This document shows, one piece after another, positions 25,749 to 34,676 of a stretch of DNA of 64,000 bases. Position 1 is the stretch's first letter. Every line of letters starts with the position of its first letter. The DNA lies in NCBI RefSeq assembly GCF_004216565.1, contig NZ_SGWV01000008.1:372001-436000 (forward strand), written 5' to 3'. The notes beneath the pieces are model-generated. The model was not told where the DNA came from, made no database searches, and worked only from the letters and a program-made list of their open reading frames with translations. This stretch comes from Sphaerotilus mobilis (GTDB lineage Bacteria > Pseudomonadota > Gammaproteobacteria > Burkholderiales > Burkholderiaceae_C). Made by a program: the position numbers and the translations under genes.

Positions 25749-28700
25749 TCAGATCAGCGGCGTGTTGCGCAGCAGGTCGTCCTGGGCCGGGTCCTGCGGC
25801 AGCAGGACGGCGGCGTGCAGGTCGGTGGCCGGTGCGGTCATCGAGGCGGACGCGGCGGCGTCGGCCACGGCGGTGCTGGCGTCGCCCGTTGCCGGGGTCT
25901 GCAGCAGGGCCTCGGGCGCCTCGACCAGCACGTCTTGCAGGCTCACCGGCACGCTGGTGGTGTTGGCCGCAGCGGCGCCGCTGGTGTCGGTCTGCTTGGC
26001 GAACCAGACGTCGGCCATCTGGTGCGACTGGCCGTCCGCCGTCTGGTAGCTCGACGTCAGGCCCAGCAGGTTGCCGTTGTCCACCGTCTGGCCAGCGACC
26101 GCATGCAGGTCCATCGAGACGATGCCGAGGTCGGCCAGGCTGCGCAGCTCACCGGTGTCGGTGATGCCGTCGGCGTCGCGGTCGACCCAGACCTTCAGCT
26201 CGCCGAAGGCGGCGTCAGACTGGCTGAGCTGGCCGTCGCGGTTGCTGTCGAGGTCGGCCATGGCGGCATAACCGGTGCCGGCGCGCTGGCCGTTGGCCAG
26301 TTGGGTGCCGGCGCCGAACAGCTCGCGGCCGTCGTTGATCTGGCCGTCGGCGTTGAGGTCACGCACCAGCAGGCCGTCGTTGCCGCCGACCCAGCCGGTC
26401 CGCTCGACCGAGCCGCTGGCGTCGACGTCGAAGGTCACGCCCTGGGCGGCCGAGACCGTCTGGATGCCGTTGCCGTCCAGATCCAGCACGATCGGGGTGG
26501 CCGCGATCATGGCGTCGATCTGGGCATTGCTCAGCACCGCCACGTCGGTGGTCTCGAAGGCGGCGATCTGGGCCGTCGTCATCGCGGCGATGTCGGCGGT
26601 CTGCAGCGCCACAACCTGTTCGGTCGTCAGCGCCACGACCGCATCGGTCGTCAGCTGGCTGATCTGCGTGGTCGTGAAGGCCACGATCTGAGCGGTCGTC
26701 AGCGCCTGGATCTGGTCGGTGCTGAAGGCGGCCACCAGGCTGGTGTTGAGCGCGCCGAAGTCGGCCGTCGTGATGGCGGCGATGTCACCGGTCTCCAGAG
26801 CCTGGAACTGCGTCGTCGACAGCGCGTTGAACTGCGCGGTCGTCAGCGCCACCATGTCGTCGGTGCTCAGCGCGACCAGCTGATCGGTCGTCAGCAGGCT
26901 GACCTGGGTGGTCGACAGGCCGGCGATCTGTGCGGTCGTCAGGGCGTCGATCGTGTCGGTGGTCAGCGCCTGCAGCTGGGTGCTGCTCAGGGCGTTGAGC
27001 TGGTTGCTGGTCAGCGCCGCCGCCTGTTCGGTCGTCAGGACCGCCAGTGCATCGGTGCCCAATCCGGCCAAGGCGCCGGTCTTGAGGGCGGCCAGGTCGG
27101 CCGCTTCAAGGGCCTGGACCTGTTCGGTCGTCAGCGCGCCGAGGGCGGTCGAACCCAGCGAAGCGGCCTGCACCGTCGTCAGCGCGGCGATGTCGTCGGT
27201 GGCGATGGCGGCGATCTGGTCGGTGCCCAGCGCAGCCAGCTCCGCCGTGGTCAGGGCCGCCGTCTGGGCGGTCGTCAGCGCGCTGATCTGGTCGCTGGTG
27301 AGCGCGCCGATCTGGGTGCTGGTGAAGGCGCGGATCTCGTTGGTGGTCAGCGCGGCGATGTCGTCGGTGGCGATGGCCGCGACCTGGTCGCTGGTCAGTG
27401 CCGCCACCTGGGCGGTCGTCAGCGCCGCGATCTGGGCGGTCGTCAGGGCGCCGATGCCGTCGGTGCTCAGGCCTTGCAGCGCAGCGGTCTTGATGGCCGC
27501 GAGGTCAGCGGTCTCCAGCGCCTGGACCTGATCGGTCGTCAGCGCCGCCACCTGTGCAGAGCTGAGCGCCGCGGCTTGCGCGCTGGTCAGCGCGGCCACC
27601 TGGGCGGTGCCCAGCGCGGCCACCTGGTCGCTGCCGAGGGCGGCCACCTGGGTGGTGCTCAGGCCACCGATCTGGCTGGTCGTCAGGGCGCCGATCTGGT
27701 CGCTGGACAGGGCGCCAAGCTGGCTGCTGCCCAGGCTGCGGATCTGAGCGGTGCCGAGCGCGGCGATGTCGTCGGTGGCGATGGCGGCGACCTGGGCGGT
27801 CGTCAGCGCGGCCACCTGGGCGGCGGTCAGCGCAGCGGCCTGGGCGGTCGTCAGGGCTTCCACGCCGTCGGTGGTCAGGCCCTGCAGCGCGGCGGTCTTG
27901 ATGGCGGCGAGGTCTGCGGTCTCCAGCGCCTGGACCTGGTCGGTCGTCAGTGCCCCCACCTGCGTGGAGGTCAGCGCGGCGGCCTGCAGCACGCTCAGGG
28001 CGGCGATGGCACCGGTCGACAGCGCGGCGATCTGGTCGCTGCCGAGCGACACGACCTGGGTGGTCGTCAGGCCAGCGACCTGGGCGGTCGTCAGCACGGC
28101 GACCTGATCGCTGGACAAGGCGCCCAGCTGGGCGGTGGTCAGGCTGCGGACCTGCGCACTCGACAGGGCGGCGAGGTCGTCGGTGGCGATCGCGCCGATC
28201 TGGGCGGTCGTCAGCGCGGCCACCTGGACCGATGTCAGCGCCGCCGCCTGTGCGGTGGTCAGGGCCTCGACGCCTTCGGTGCTCAGGCCTTGCAGCGCGG
28301 TGGTCTTGATGGCGACGAGATCAGCGGTCTCCAGCGCCTGGACCTGGTCGGTCGTCAGCGCGCCGACCTGGGTCGAACTCAGGCCAGCGGCCTGCAGCGC
28401 CGTCAGCGCGGCGATGTTGCCGGTCGACAGGGCCGCGATCTGGTCGCTGCCGAGCGACGCCAGCTGGGCCGTGCTCAGGCCGGGGATCTGGGCGGTGGTC
28501 AGCGCGGCGATCTGGTCGGTCGACAAGGCGCCGAGCTGGGCGGTGGTCAGGGCACGGATCTGTGCCGAACCCATCGCGGCCAGGTCATCGGTGGCGATGG
28601 CCGCGACCTGGCTGGTCGTCAGCGCCGCCACCTGGGCGGTGGCCAGCGCGGCGACCTGGGCGGTGCTCAGCGCGTCGATGCCTTCGGTGCCGAGGGCCTG

Positions 28701-31700
28701 CAGGGAAGCGGTCCGTATGGCCCGCAGGTCAGCGGTTTCCAGCGCCTGGACCTGGTCGGTCGTCAGCGCCGCCACCTGGGTGGAGGTCAGCGCGGCGGCC
28801 TGGGCGCTGCTTAGGGCGGCCACGTTGGCGGTCGACAGCGCAGCGATCTGGTCGCTCGCAAGCTGGGCGATCTGGGTCGTGCTCAGGCCGGTCACCTGGG
28901 TCGTCGCCAGTGCGGCGATCTGGTCGGTCGACAAGGCACCGAGCTGGGCGCTGGTCAGGCCGCGCACCTGGGCCGAACCCAGCGCGGCGAGGTCGTCGGT
29001 GGCGATGGCGGCGACCTGGCTGGTCGTCAGCGCCGCGATCTGGCTGGAGCTGAGGGCGGCGGCCTGGGCGGTGGTCAGCGCATCGATGGCCTCGGTGCCC
29101 AGCGCCTGCAGGGCGGCGGTCTTGATGGCGCGCAGGTCGGCGGTCTCGAGGGCCTGGACCTGGTCGGTCGTCAACGCGGCAACCTGGGCCGAGCTGAGCG
29201 CGGCGGTCTGGAGCGTGGTCAGCGCGGCCACATCGTCGGTGTCGAGCGCGGCGACCTGCTCGGTCGTCAGCGCGGCAACCTGGGTCGTCTTCAGCGCGGC
29301 GATCTGGGCCGAGTCGAGGGCGGCCACGACGTCGGTGGCCAGCGCTTGCAGCGCGGCGGTGCGGATGGCCGCCAGATCAGCGGTCTCGAAGGACTGGATC
29401 TGGTCGCTGGTCAGTGCGGCCAGCTGGGTCGAGGTCAGCGCACCGGCCTGCAAGGAGGTCAGCGCGGCGATGCTGTCGGTCGACAGCGCGGCGATCTGGT
29501 CACTGCCAAAGGCGGCCACCTGGGCGGTGGTCAGCGCGGCGACCTGGCCGGTGGTCAAGGCGCCGATCTGGTCGCTGCCCAGCGCGGCGAGCTGGGTGCT
29601 GCCCAGCGCACGGACCTGGGCCGAGGTCATCGCGGCCAGGTCGTCGGTGGCGATCGCGGCGATCTGCGCGGTGGTCAGCGCAGCCACCTGGGCCGAGGTC
29701 AGCGCGGCCATTTGGGCCGTGCCGAGCGCCCCGATGGCATCGGTGCCGAGCGACTGCAGCACGCTGGTACGGATGGCACGCAGGTCGGCGGTCTCCAGCG
29801 CCTGGACCTGGTCGGTCGTCAGGGCGGCCACCTGGTCAGACGTGAGCGCGGCGGCCTGGGCGGAGGTCAGCGCGGCGATGTTGTCGGTCGTCAGCGCCTG
29901 CACCTGATCGCTGGCCAAGGCGGCGATCTGCAGGGTGTTCAGACCCGGGATCTGGGCGGTGGTCAGGGCGGCGATCTGGTCGCTCGACAGCGCCGCGAGC
30001 TGGGCCGTGCCGAGGGCGCGGATCTGCGCGGTGCCCATGGCGGCGAGGTCATCGGTGGCGATGGCGGCCACCTGCTCGGTCGTCAGGGCCGCCACCTGGG
30101 CGGAGCTGAGCGCGGCGATCTGGGCGGTGCTCAGGGCTTCGATCGCGTCGGTGCCCAGCGCTTGCAGCGAGGCCGTGCGGATGGCGCGCAGGTCGGCCGT
30201 CTCCAGCGCCTGGACCTGGGTGGTCGACAGCGCGGCGACCTGGTCGGAGCCGAGCGCAGCGGCCTGCGTGGAGGTCAGCGCGGCGACGTTGTCGGTCGTC
30301 AGCGCCGCGATCTGGTCACTCGACAACGCGACGATCTGGCGCGTCGTCAGGCCGGCCAGCTGGCCGCTGGTCAGCGCCTCGATCTGGCTGGTGCCGAGCG
30401 CGGCGATCTGGTCGGTGGTCAGCGCACGGATCTGCGCGGTGCCCATGGCGGCGAGGTCGTCGGTGGCGATGGCGGCCACTTGCGTGGTGGTCAGAGCAGC
30501 GACCTGGGCGGACGTCAGCGCCGCAACCTGGTCGGAGCTCAGGGCGTCGATGCCTTCTGTGCCAAGGGCCTGCAGCACCGACGTGCGGATGGCCCGCAGG
30601 TCGGCGGTCTCGATGGCCTGGATTTGATCGGTCGACAGCGCGGCGATCTGGGTCGAGGTCAGGGCGGCGGCCTGGGCCGAGGACAAGGCCGCGATGTGAT
30701 CGGTGCCAAGCGCGGCGATCTGGTCGCTGCCCAGTGCGGCGATCTGGCTGGTGTTGAGGCCGGCCATTTGGCCGGTCGTCAGGGCGCCGATCTGTTCGGT
30801 CGACAGGGCACCGAGCAACGTCGTGCCAAGGGCGCGGATCTGGGCGGTGCCGAGCACGGCGAGGTCATCGGTGGCGATGGCCGCGACCTGGGCGGTCGTC
30901 AGCGCGGCCACCTGGGCGGAGGTCAGCGCGGCGGCCTGGGCCGTGTCGAGGGCCTGGATGGCGTCGCTGCCGAGCGCCTGCAAGGCGACGGTGCGCAGGG
31001 CCCGCAGATCGGCCGTCTCGAGGGCGACGATCTGGTCGGTCGTCAGCGCGGCGGCCTGGGCCGAGCCGAGGGCGGCCACCTGGGCGGACGTCAGGGCGGC
31101 GATGTTGTCGGTGGCCAGCGCGGCAATCTGGGCGGTGTCGAGCGCGGCGATCTGGCCGGTCGTCATGCCGGCGACCTGGCTGGACGTGAGCGCGCCGATC
31201 TGGTCGGTCGACAGGGCGCCGAGCTGGCCGGTGGTCAGGGCGCGGATCTGGGTCGAGGTCATTGCCGCCAGGTCATCGGTGGCGATGGCGCCGACCTGGG
31301 TGCTGGACAAGGCGGCCACTTGCGCGCTGCTCATCGCAGCGATTTGGGCCGTCGTCAGCGCGTCGATCGCGTCGGTGCCGAGGGCTGCCAGCGAGGCGGT
31401 GCGGATGGCGCGCAGGTCCGCCGTCTCCAAGGCCTGGACCTGGTCGGTGGTCAGCGCGCCAACCTGGCTGGAGCTGAGCGCTGCCGCCTGCTGCGAGCTG
31501 AGCGCGGCGATGTTGTCGGTGCCGATCGCGGCAACCTGGGCGGTCGTCAACGCCGCCACCTGGGCGGTCGAGAAGGCGCCAACCTGGGCGGTGCCGAGCA
31601 CGGCGATGGCGTCGGTGCTCAGGGACTGCAGCGCGGCGGTGCGGATGGCGCGCAGGTCAGCCGTTTCGAGCTGCTGGACCTGGTCGCTGGTCAGCGCGGC

Positions 31701-34307
31701 GACCTGGTCGCTGCTGAGGGCGGCGGCCTGGGCCGAGGTCAGCGCGCCGATGTTGTCGGTCAGCAAGGCCTGGATCTGGCTGGTGCCGAGCGCGGCGATC
31801 TGGAGGGTGTTCAGGCCGGCCAGCTGGGCGCTGGTCATCGCGGCGATCTGGTCGGTGCCGAGCGCGGCGATCTGGGCGGTGGTCAGCGAACGCATCTGCG
31901 CGCTGGTCATCGCGGCGATGTCGTCGGTGGCGATGGCGGCCACCTGGGCGGTCGTCAGGGCGGCGACCTGGGCGCTGTTGAGCGCGGCGATCTGGGCGGT
32001 GGTCAGGGCGTCGATGCCCTCGGTCGTCATGGCCTGCAGCGCAGCCGAGCGGATGGCGCGCAGGTCGGCGGTCTCCAGCGCCTGGACCTGGTCGGTCGTC
32101 AGCGCCGCCACCTGGGCCGAGGTCAGCGCCGCCGCTTGTGCGGAGGTCAGCGCGGCGATGTTGTCGGTCAGCAGGGCCTGCAGCTGGTCGGTTCCCAGCA
32201 AGGCCAGCGAGCGGGTCGTCAAGCCAGCGGCCTGGGTGCTGGTCAGGGCGGCCAGCTGGTCGGTGGTCAGGGCGGCGATCTGGCTGGTCGTCAGCGCATT
32301 GAGCTGGGCGCTGCCCATGGCGGCAAAGGCTTCGGTGCCGAGCGACTGGATCTGGCCGGTCGTCAGCGCCGCCACCTGGGCATTGGACAGGCCGGCGGCC
32401 TGGGTCGAGCTGAGGGCGGCGACGCCGTCGGTGCTGAGCGCCTGGATGGCGGTCGAGCTCATGCCACGCAGGTCGGTCGACTCCATCGCGGCGATCTGGT
32501 CGGTGCTGAGCGCACCCACCTGGGTCGAGTTCAGGGCGGCGACCTGGCGGCTGTTGAGCGCCACGATCTGGTCGGTCGTCAAGGCGGCGATCTGGGCGCT
32601 GCCCAGCGCGGCAACCTGAAGCGAGGTCATGCCCGCCACCTGCACGGTGCCGAGCGCGGACACGCCGTCGGTGCTCAGGGCCTGGACCTGGGTGGTGCTC
32701 AGGCCGGCGACCTGGGCGCTGGTCAGCGCGGCGGCCTGGTCGGTCGTCAGCGCGCCGATGGCGTCGGTGTCCAGGTTGCGGACCGCTGCGGTGCGCATGG
32801 CCTGCAGGCCTTCGGTGGTCAGGGCCTGGACCTGGGCGCTGCCGAGTGCCGCCGCCTGGGCGGTGGTCAGCGCAGCGGCCTGGTGAGTGCCCAGCGCGGC
32901 GATGTCATCGGTGGCGATGGCGGCCACCTGGGTGGTCGTCAGAGCTGCCACCTGGGCGCTGGTCAGGGCTGCGGCCTGTTCGGTCGTCAGCGCATCGACG
33001 CCGGCGGTCTGCAGGCCGCGCAGGGCGACGGTCCGGATGGCCTGCAGATCGGCCGTCTCGACCGCCTGGACCTGTGCGGTCGTCAGGGCGGCCACCTGGT
33101 CGCTGTTGAGCGCGGCCGCCTGGGCGGTGGTCAGCGCGGCGATGTCATCGGTCTCGACCGCGGCGATCTGGCTGGTCGTCAATGCAGCGACCTGGCGGGT
33201 CGCGAGCTGCCCGACCTGCTCGGTCGTCAGCGCCACGATCTGGTCGGTCGACAGGGACCGCAGCTGGTTGGTCGTGATCGCCTGGACCTGCGAGGTCGTC
33301 AGGGCGGCGATGTCGTCGGTGGCGATGGCGGCGATCTGGGTCGTCGTCAGGCTGGCGACCTGGCCGGAGGTCATCGAGGCGACCTGGTCGGTCGTCAGCG
33401 CCTCGATCGCGGCGGTGGCCAGCCCGCGCAGCGCCGTGGTGCGCACGGCGGCGAGGTCTTCCGTCTCGATGGCCTGGATTTGTTCGGTGCCCAAAGCGCC
33501 GAGCTGGGTCGACGTCAGCACCGCCGCCTGCGCGGTGGTCAGCGCGGCGATGTCGTCGGTGGCGATCGCGCCAACCTGGGTGGTCGACAGCGCGGCGATC
33601 TGCTGCGTGCGCAGGCTGGCAACTTGATCGGTCGTCAGCTCAACGATCTGGTCGGTGGCCAAGGCGCCCAGCTGGGTCGTCGTGATGGCCTGCACCTGCG
33701 AGGTCGTCAGCGCGGCGATGTCGTCGGTGGCGATGGCGGCGATCTGGGAGGTCGTCAGCGCGCCGACCTGGCGGGTGGTCAGCGCGGCGACCTGGTCGGT
33801 CGTCAGCGCGACGATCGCGTCGGTGCCCAGCGAACGCAGCGCGGTCGTGTTGAGGGCCGCGAGGTCTTCCGTCTCGATGGCCTGGACTTGGTCGGTGCTC
33901 AGCGCCGCCAGCTGTGCGCCGGTCAACGCGGCGGCCTGTGCGGTGGTGAAGGCGGCGATCGAGGCGGTGCCCAGGGCCCCGATCTGCGTGCTGGTCAACG
34001 AGGCGATCTGGCTGGTCGAGAAGCCCGCGATCTGCTCGGTCGTGAAGGCGGCGATCTGGTCGGTCGTCAGCGCCTGCATCTGACGGGTGTTGAGCCCGCG
34101 CAGGTCGGCGGTCTCCATCGCGGCAAGGGCCTCGGTGGTGATCGCGGCCAGATCGGCCGTCTCGATCGCAGCCACCTGGCTCGAACTCAGCGCCGTGATC
34201 TGGTCGCTGGTGAACGCGGCCCAGTCCTCGGTCGTCAGGGCGGCGATCGAGCGGGTCGACAGGCCGGCGACCTGGGAGGTGGTAAGGGACGGGACGATGG
34301 TGGCCAT
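25749..34307 (-). CDS. giant secreted octapeptide-repeat protein, probable type I secretion cargo
   Basis: 2852 residues. From residue 1 to about 2595 it is one unbroken series of about 324 octapeptides in perfect phase, with consensus TTxQ[VI]xAL; ATDDIAAL and ETADLAAI are variant units. They are grouped in larger 17-unit (136-residue) blocks. The C-terminal 250 residues hold four Asp-rich, EF-hand/dockerin-like calcium motifs (DLDGNG, DLNADGQIND, DLDSNRDGQLS, DRDADGITD) and the PIVLDLDGNG opening seen at the ends of large type I substrates. There is no signal peptide, no RTX GGxGxD repeat and no apparent cysteine. AGGAAA precedes the ATG. Likely a secreted adhesin or fibre; nearby GT41-like genes and its Ser/Thr richness suggest O-glycosylation, which is inferred. 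Confidence 0.88.
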   Translation of the reverse strand: MATIVPSLTTSQVAGLSTRSIAALTTEDWAAFTSDQITALSSSQVAAIETADLAAITTEALAAMETADLRGLNTRQMQALTTDQIAAFTTEQIAGFSTSQIASLTSTQIGALGTASIAAFTTAQAAALTGAQLAALSTDQVQAIETEDLAALNTTALRSLGTDAIVALTTDQVAALTTRQVGALTTSQIAAIATDDIAALTTSQVQAITTTQLGALATDQIVELTTDQVASLRTQQIAALSTTQVGAIATDDIAALTTAQAAVLTSTQLGALGTEQIQAIETEDLAAVRTTALRGLATAAIEALTTDQVASMTSGQVASLTTTQIAAIATDDIAALTTSQVQAITTNQLRSLSTDQIVALTTEQVGQLATRQVAALTTSQIAAVETDDIAALTTAQAAALNSDQVAALTTAQVQAVETADLQAIRTVALRGLQTAGVDALTTEQAAALTSAQVAALTTTQVAAIATDDIAALGTHQAAALTTAQAAALGSAQVQALTTEGLQAMRTAAVRNLDTDAIGALTTDQAAALTSAQVAGLSTTQVQALSTDGVSALGTVQVAGMTSLQVAALGSAQIAALTTDQIVALNSRQVAALNSTQVGALSTDQIAAMESTDLRGMSSTAIQALSTDGVAALSSTQAAGLSNAQVAALTTGQIQSLGTEAFAAMGSAQLNALTTSQIAALTTDQLAALTSTQAAGLTTRSLALLGTDQLQALLTDNIAALTSAQAAALTSAQVAALTTDQVQALETADLRAIRSAALQAMTTEGIDALTTAQIAALNSAQVAALTTAQVAAIATDDIAAMTSAQMRSLTTAQIAALGTDQIAAMTSAQLAGLNTLQIAALGTSQIQALLTDNIGALTSAQAAALSSDQVAALTSDQVQQLETADLRAIRTAALQSLSTDAIAVLGTAQVGAFSTAQVAALTTAQVAAIGTDNIAALSSQQAAALSSSQVGALTTDQVQALETADLRAIRTASLAALGTDAIDALTTAQIAAMSSAQVAALSSTQVGAIATDDLAAMTSTQIRALTTGQLGALSTDQIGALTSSQVAGMTTGQIAALDTAQIAALATDNIAALTSAQVAALGSAQAAALTTDQIVALETADLRALRTVALQALGSDAIQALDTAQAAALTSAQVAALTTAQVAAIATDDLAVLGTAQIRALGTTLLGALSTEQIGALTTGQMAGLNTSQIAALGSDQIAALGTDHIAALSSAQAAALTSTQIAALSTDQIQAIETADLRAIRTSVLQALGTEGIDALSSDQVAALTSAQVAALTTTQVAAIATDDLAAMGTAQIRALTTDQIAALGTSQIEALTSGQLAGLTTRQIVALSSDQIAALTTDNVAALTSTQAAALGSDQVAALSTTQVQALETADLRAIRTASLQALGTDAIEALSTAQIAALSSAQVAALTTEQVAAIATDDLAAMGTAQIRALGTAQLAALSSDQIAALTTAQIPGLNTLQIAALASDQVQALTTDNIAALTSAQAAALTSDQVAALTTDQVQALETADLRAIRTSVLQSLGTDAIGALGTAQMAALTSAQVAALTTAQIAAIATDDLAAMTSAQVRALGSTQLAALGSDQIGALTTGQVAALTTAQVAAFGSDQIAALSTDSIAALTSLQAGALTSTQLAALTSDQIQSFETADLAAIRTAALQALATDVVAALDSAQIAALKTTQVAALTTEQVAALDTDDVAALTTLQTAALSSAQVAALTTDQVQALETADLRAIKTAALQALGTEAIDALTTAQAAALSSSQIAALTTSQVAAIATDDLAALGSAQVRGLTSAQLGALSTDQIAALATTQVTGLSTTQIAQLASDQIAALSTANVAALSSAQAAALTSTQVAALTTDQVQALETADLRAIRTASLQALGTEGIDALSTAQVAALATAQVAALTTSQVAAIATDDLAAMGSAQIRALTTAQLGALSTDQIAALTTAQIPGLSTAQLASLGSDQIAALSTGNIAALTALQAAGLSSTQVGALTTDQVQALETADLVAIKTTALQGLSTEGVEALTTAQAAALTSVQVAALTTAQIGAIATDDLAALSSAQVRSLTTAQLGALSSDQVAVLTTAQVAGLTTTQVVSLGSDQIAALSTGAIAALSVLQAAALTSTQVGALTTDQVQALETADLAAIKTAALQGLTTDGVEALTTAQAAALTAAQVAALTTAQVAAIATDDIAALGTAQIRSLGSSQLGALSSDQIGALTTSQIGGLSTTQVAALGSDQVAALGTAQVAALTSAQAAALSSAQVAALTTDQVQALETADLAAIKTAALQGLSTDGIGALTTAQIAALTTAQVAALTSDQVAAIATDDIAALTTNEIRAFTSTQIGALTSDQISALTTAQTAALTTAELAALGTDQIAAIATDDIAALTTVQAASLGSTALGALTTEQVQALEAADLAALKTGALAGLGTDALAVLTTEQAAALTSNQLNALSSTQLQALTTDTIDALTTAQIAGLSTTQVSLLTTDQLVALSTDDMVALTTAQFNALSTTQFQALETGDIAAITTADFGALNTSLVAAFSTDQIQALTTAQIVAFTTTQISQLTTDAVVALTTEQVVALQTADIAAMTTAQIAAFETTDVAVLSNAQIDAMIAATPIVLDLDGNGIQTVSAAQGVTFDVDASGSVERTGWVGGNDGLLVRDLNADGQINDGRELFGAGTQLANGQRAGTGYAAMADLDSNRDGQLSQSDAAFGELKVWVDRDADGITDTGELRSLADLGIVSMDLHAVAGQTVDNGNLLGLTSSYQTADGQSHQMADVWFAKQTDTSGAAAANTTSVPVSLQDVLVEAPEALLQTPATGDASTAVADAAASASMTAPATDLHAAVLLPQDPAQDDLLRNTPLI
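26791..33871 (-). repeat. 408-bp higher-order repeat within the giant gene
   Basis: The ETADL-type octad recurs at exactly 408-bp steps (17 octads, 136 residues): coordinates 27103, 27511, 27919, 28327, 28735 and 29143, then 29383 after a 240-bp step (10 octads), then 29791, 30199, 30607, 31015 and 31423, then 31663 after another 240-bp step, then 32071 and 32479. Toward the gene start it recurs at 33055, 33463 and 33871. Octads in the same slot of neighbouring blocks are more alike than octads within a block, so growth was by duplication of 17-unit blocks. Confidence 0.85.
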
Positions 34308-34387
34308 GGACGTTTCCTGCGTTGACGGGGCGATGAGCGGGCGTTGTGCGGATTGCCGACGGACCGGGAATCTGCTTGCTCGTCGGG

Positions 34388-34414
34388 ATATCGCCTACGG
34401 TGCCGGAAACTTGA
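34388..34414 (-). promoter_or_regulatory. FliA (sigma-28)-like promoter of the giant gene
   Basis: Minus strand: TCAAGTTT, 11 bp, GGCGATAT, against the flagellar sigma-28 consensus TAAAGTTT-N11-GCCGATAA (13 of 16 matching, with exact spacer). It ends 81 bp before the giant gene's start codon, leaving room for a 5' leader of about 70 bases. No other clear signal is seen in 34308-34676. Confidence 0.5.
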
Positions 34415-34676
34415 GGGTGACCATCGAAGGAAATGGCTAGCAGGTTCCGGACACTTTTGCTCTGCAACCCGATCCCGCAGCTGGGGGCCATCGATGGTGT
34501 GAGATCGGTCACGAACCGGCGCACACGCGCTCGGTGGACGTGCAGATCTGCCAGAACGAGATGGGCGGCAAGCGTCGGCCTGTTCCCGTCCTTGCCACGA
34601 CCGCGGCGGCGTAGGCTGGCGGGCAAGCGTCGGCATCCGGTCCGGCGCCCACGCAGCCCGCCCTGCCCGCCATGTC

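Noticed and set aside
25749-34307. Classical RTX toxin or calcium-bound beta-roll adhesin
   Set aside because: There is no GGxGxDxUx nonapeptide repeat and no LapG-type retention module at the N terminus; only the Asp-rich tail resembles type I substrates.
25815-34325. Very long plus-strand frames (999 and 1659 residues) across the giant gene
   Set aside because: They mirror the octad repeat on the other strand and are low-complexity Gly/Arg/Asp/Gln; the minus-strand frame has a proper ribosome site, promoter candidate and C-terminal calcium domain.
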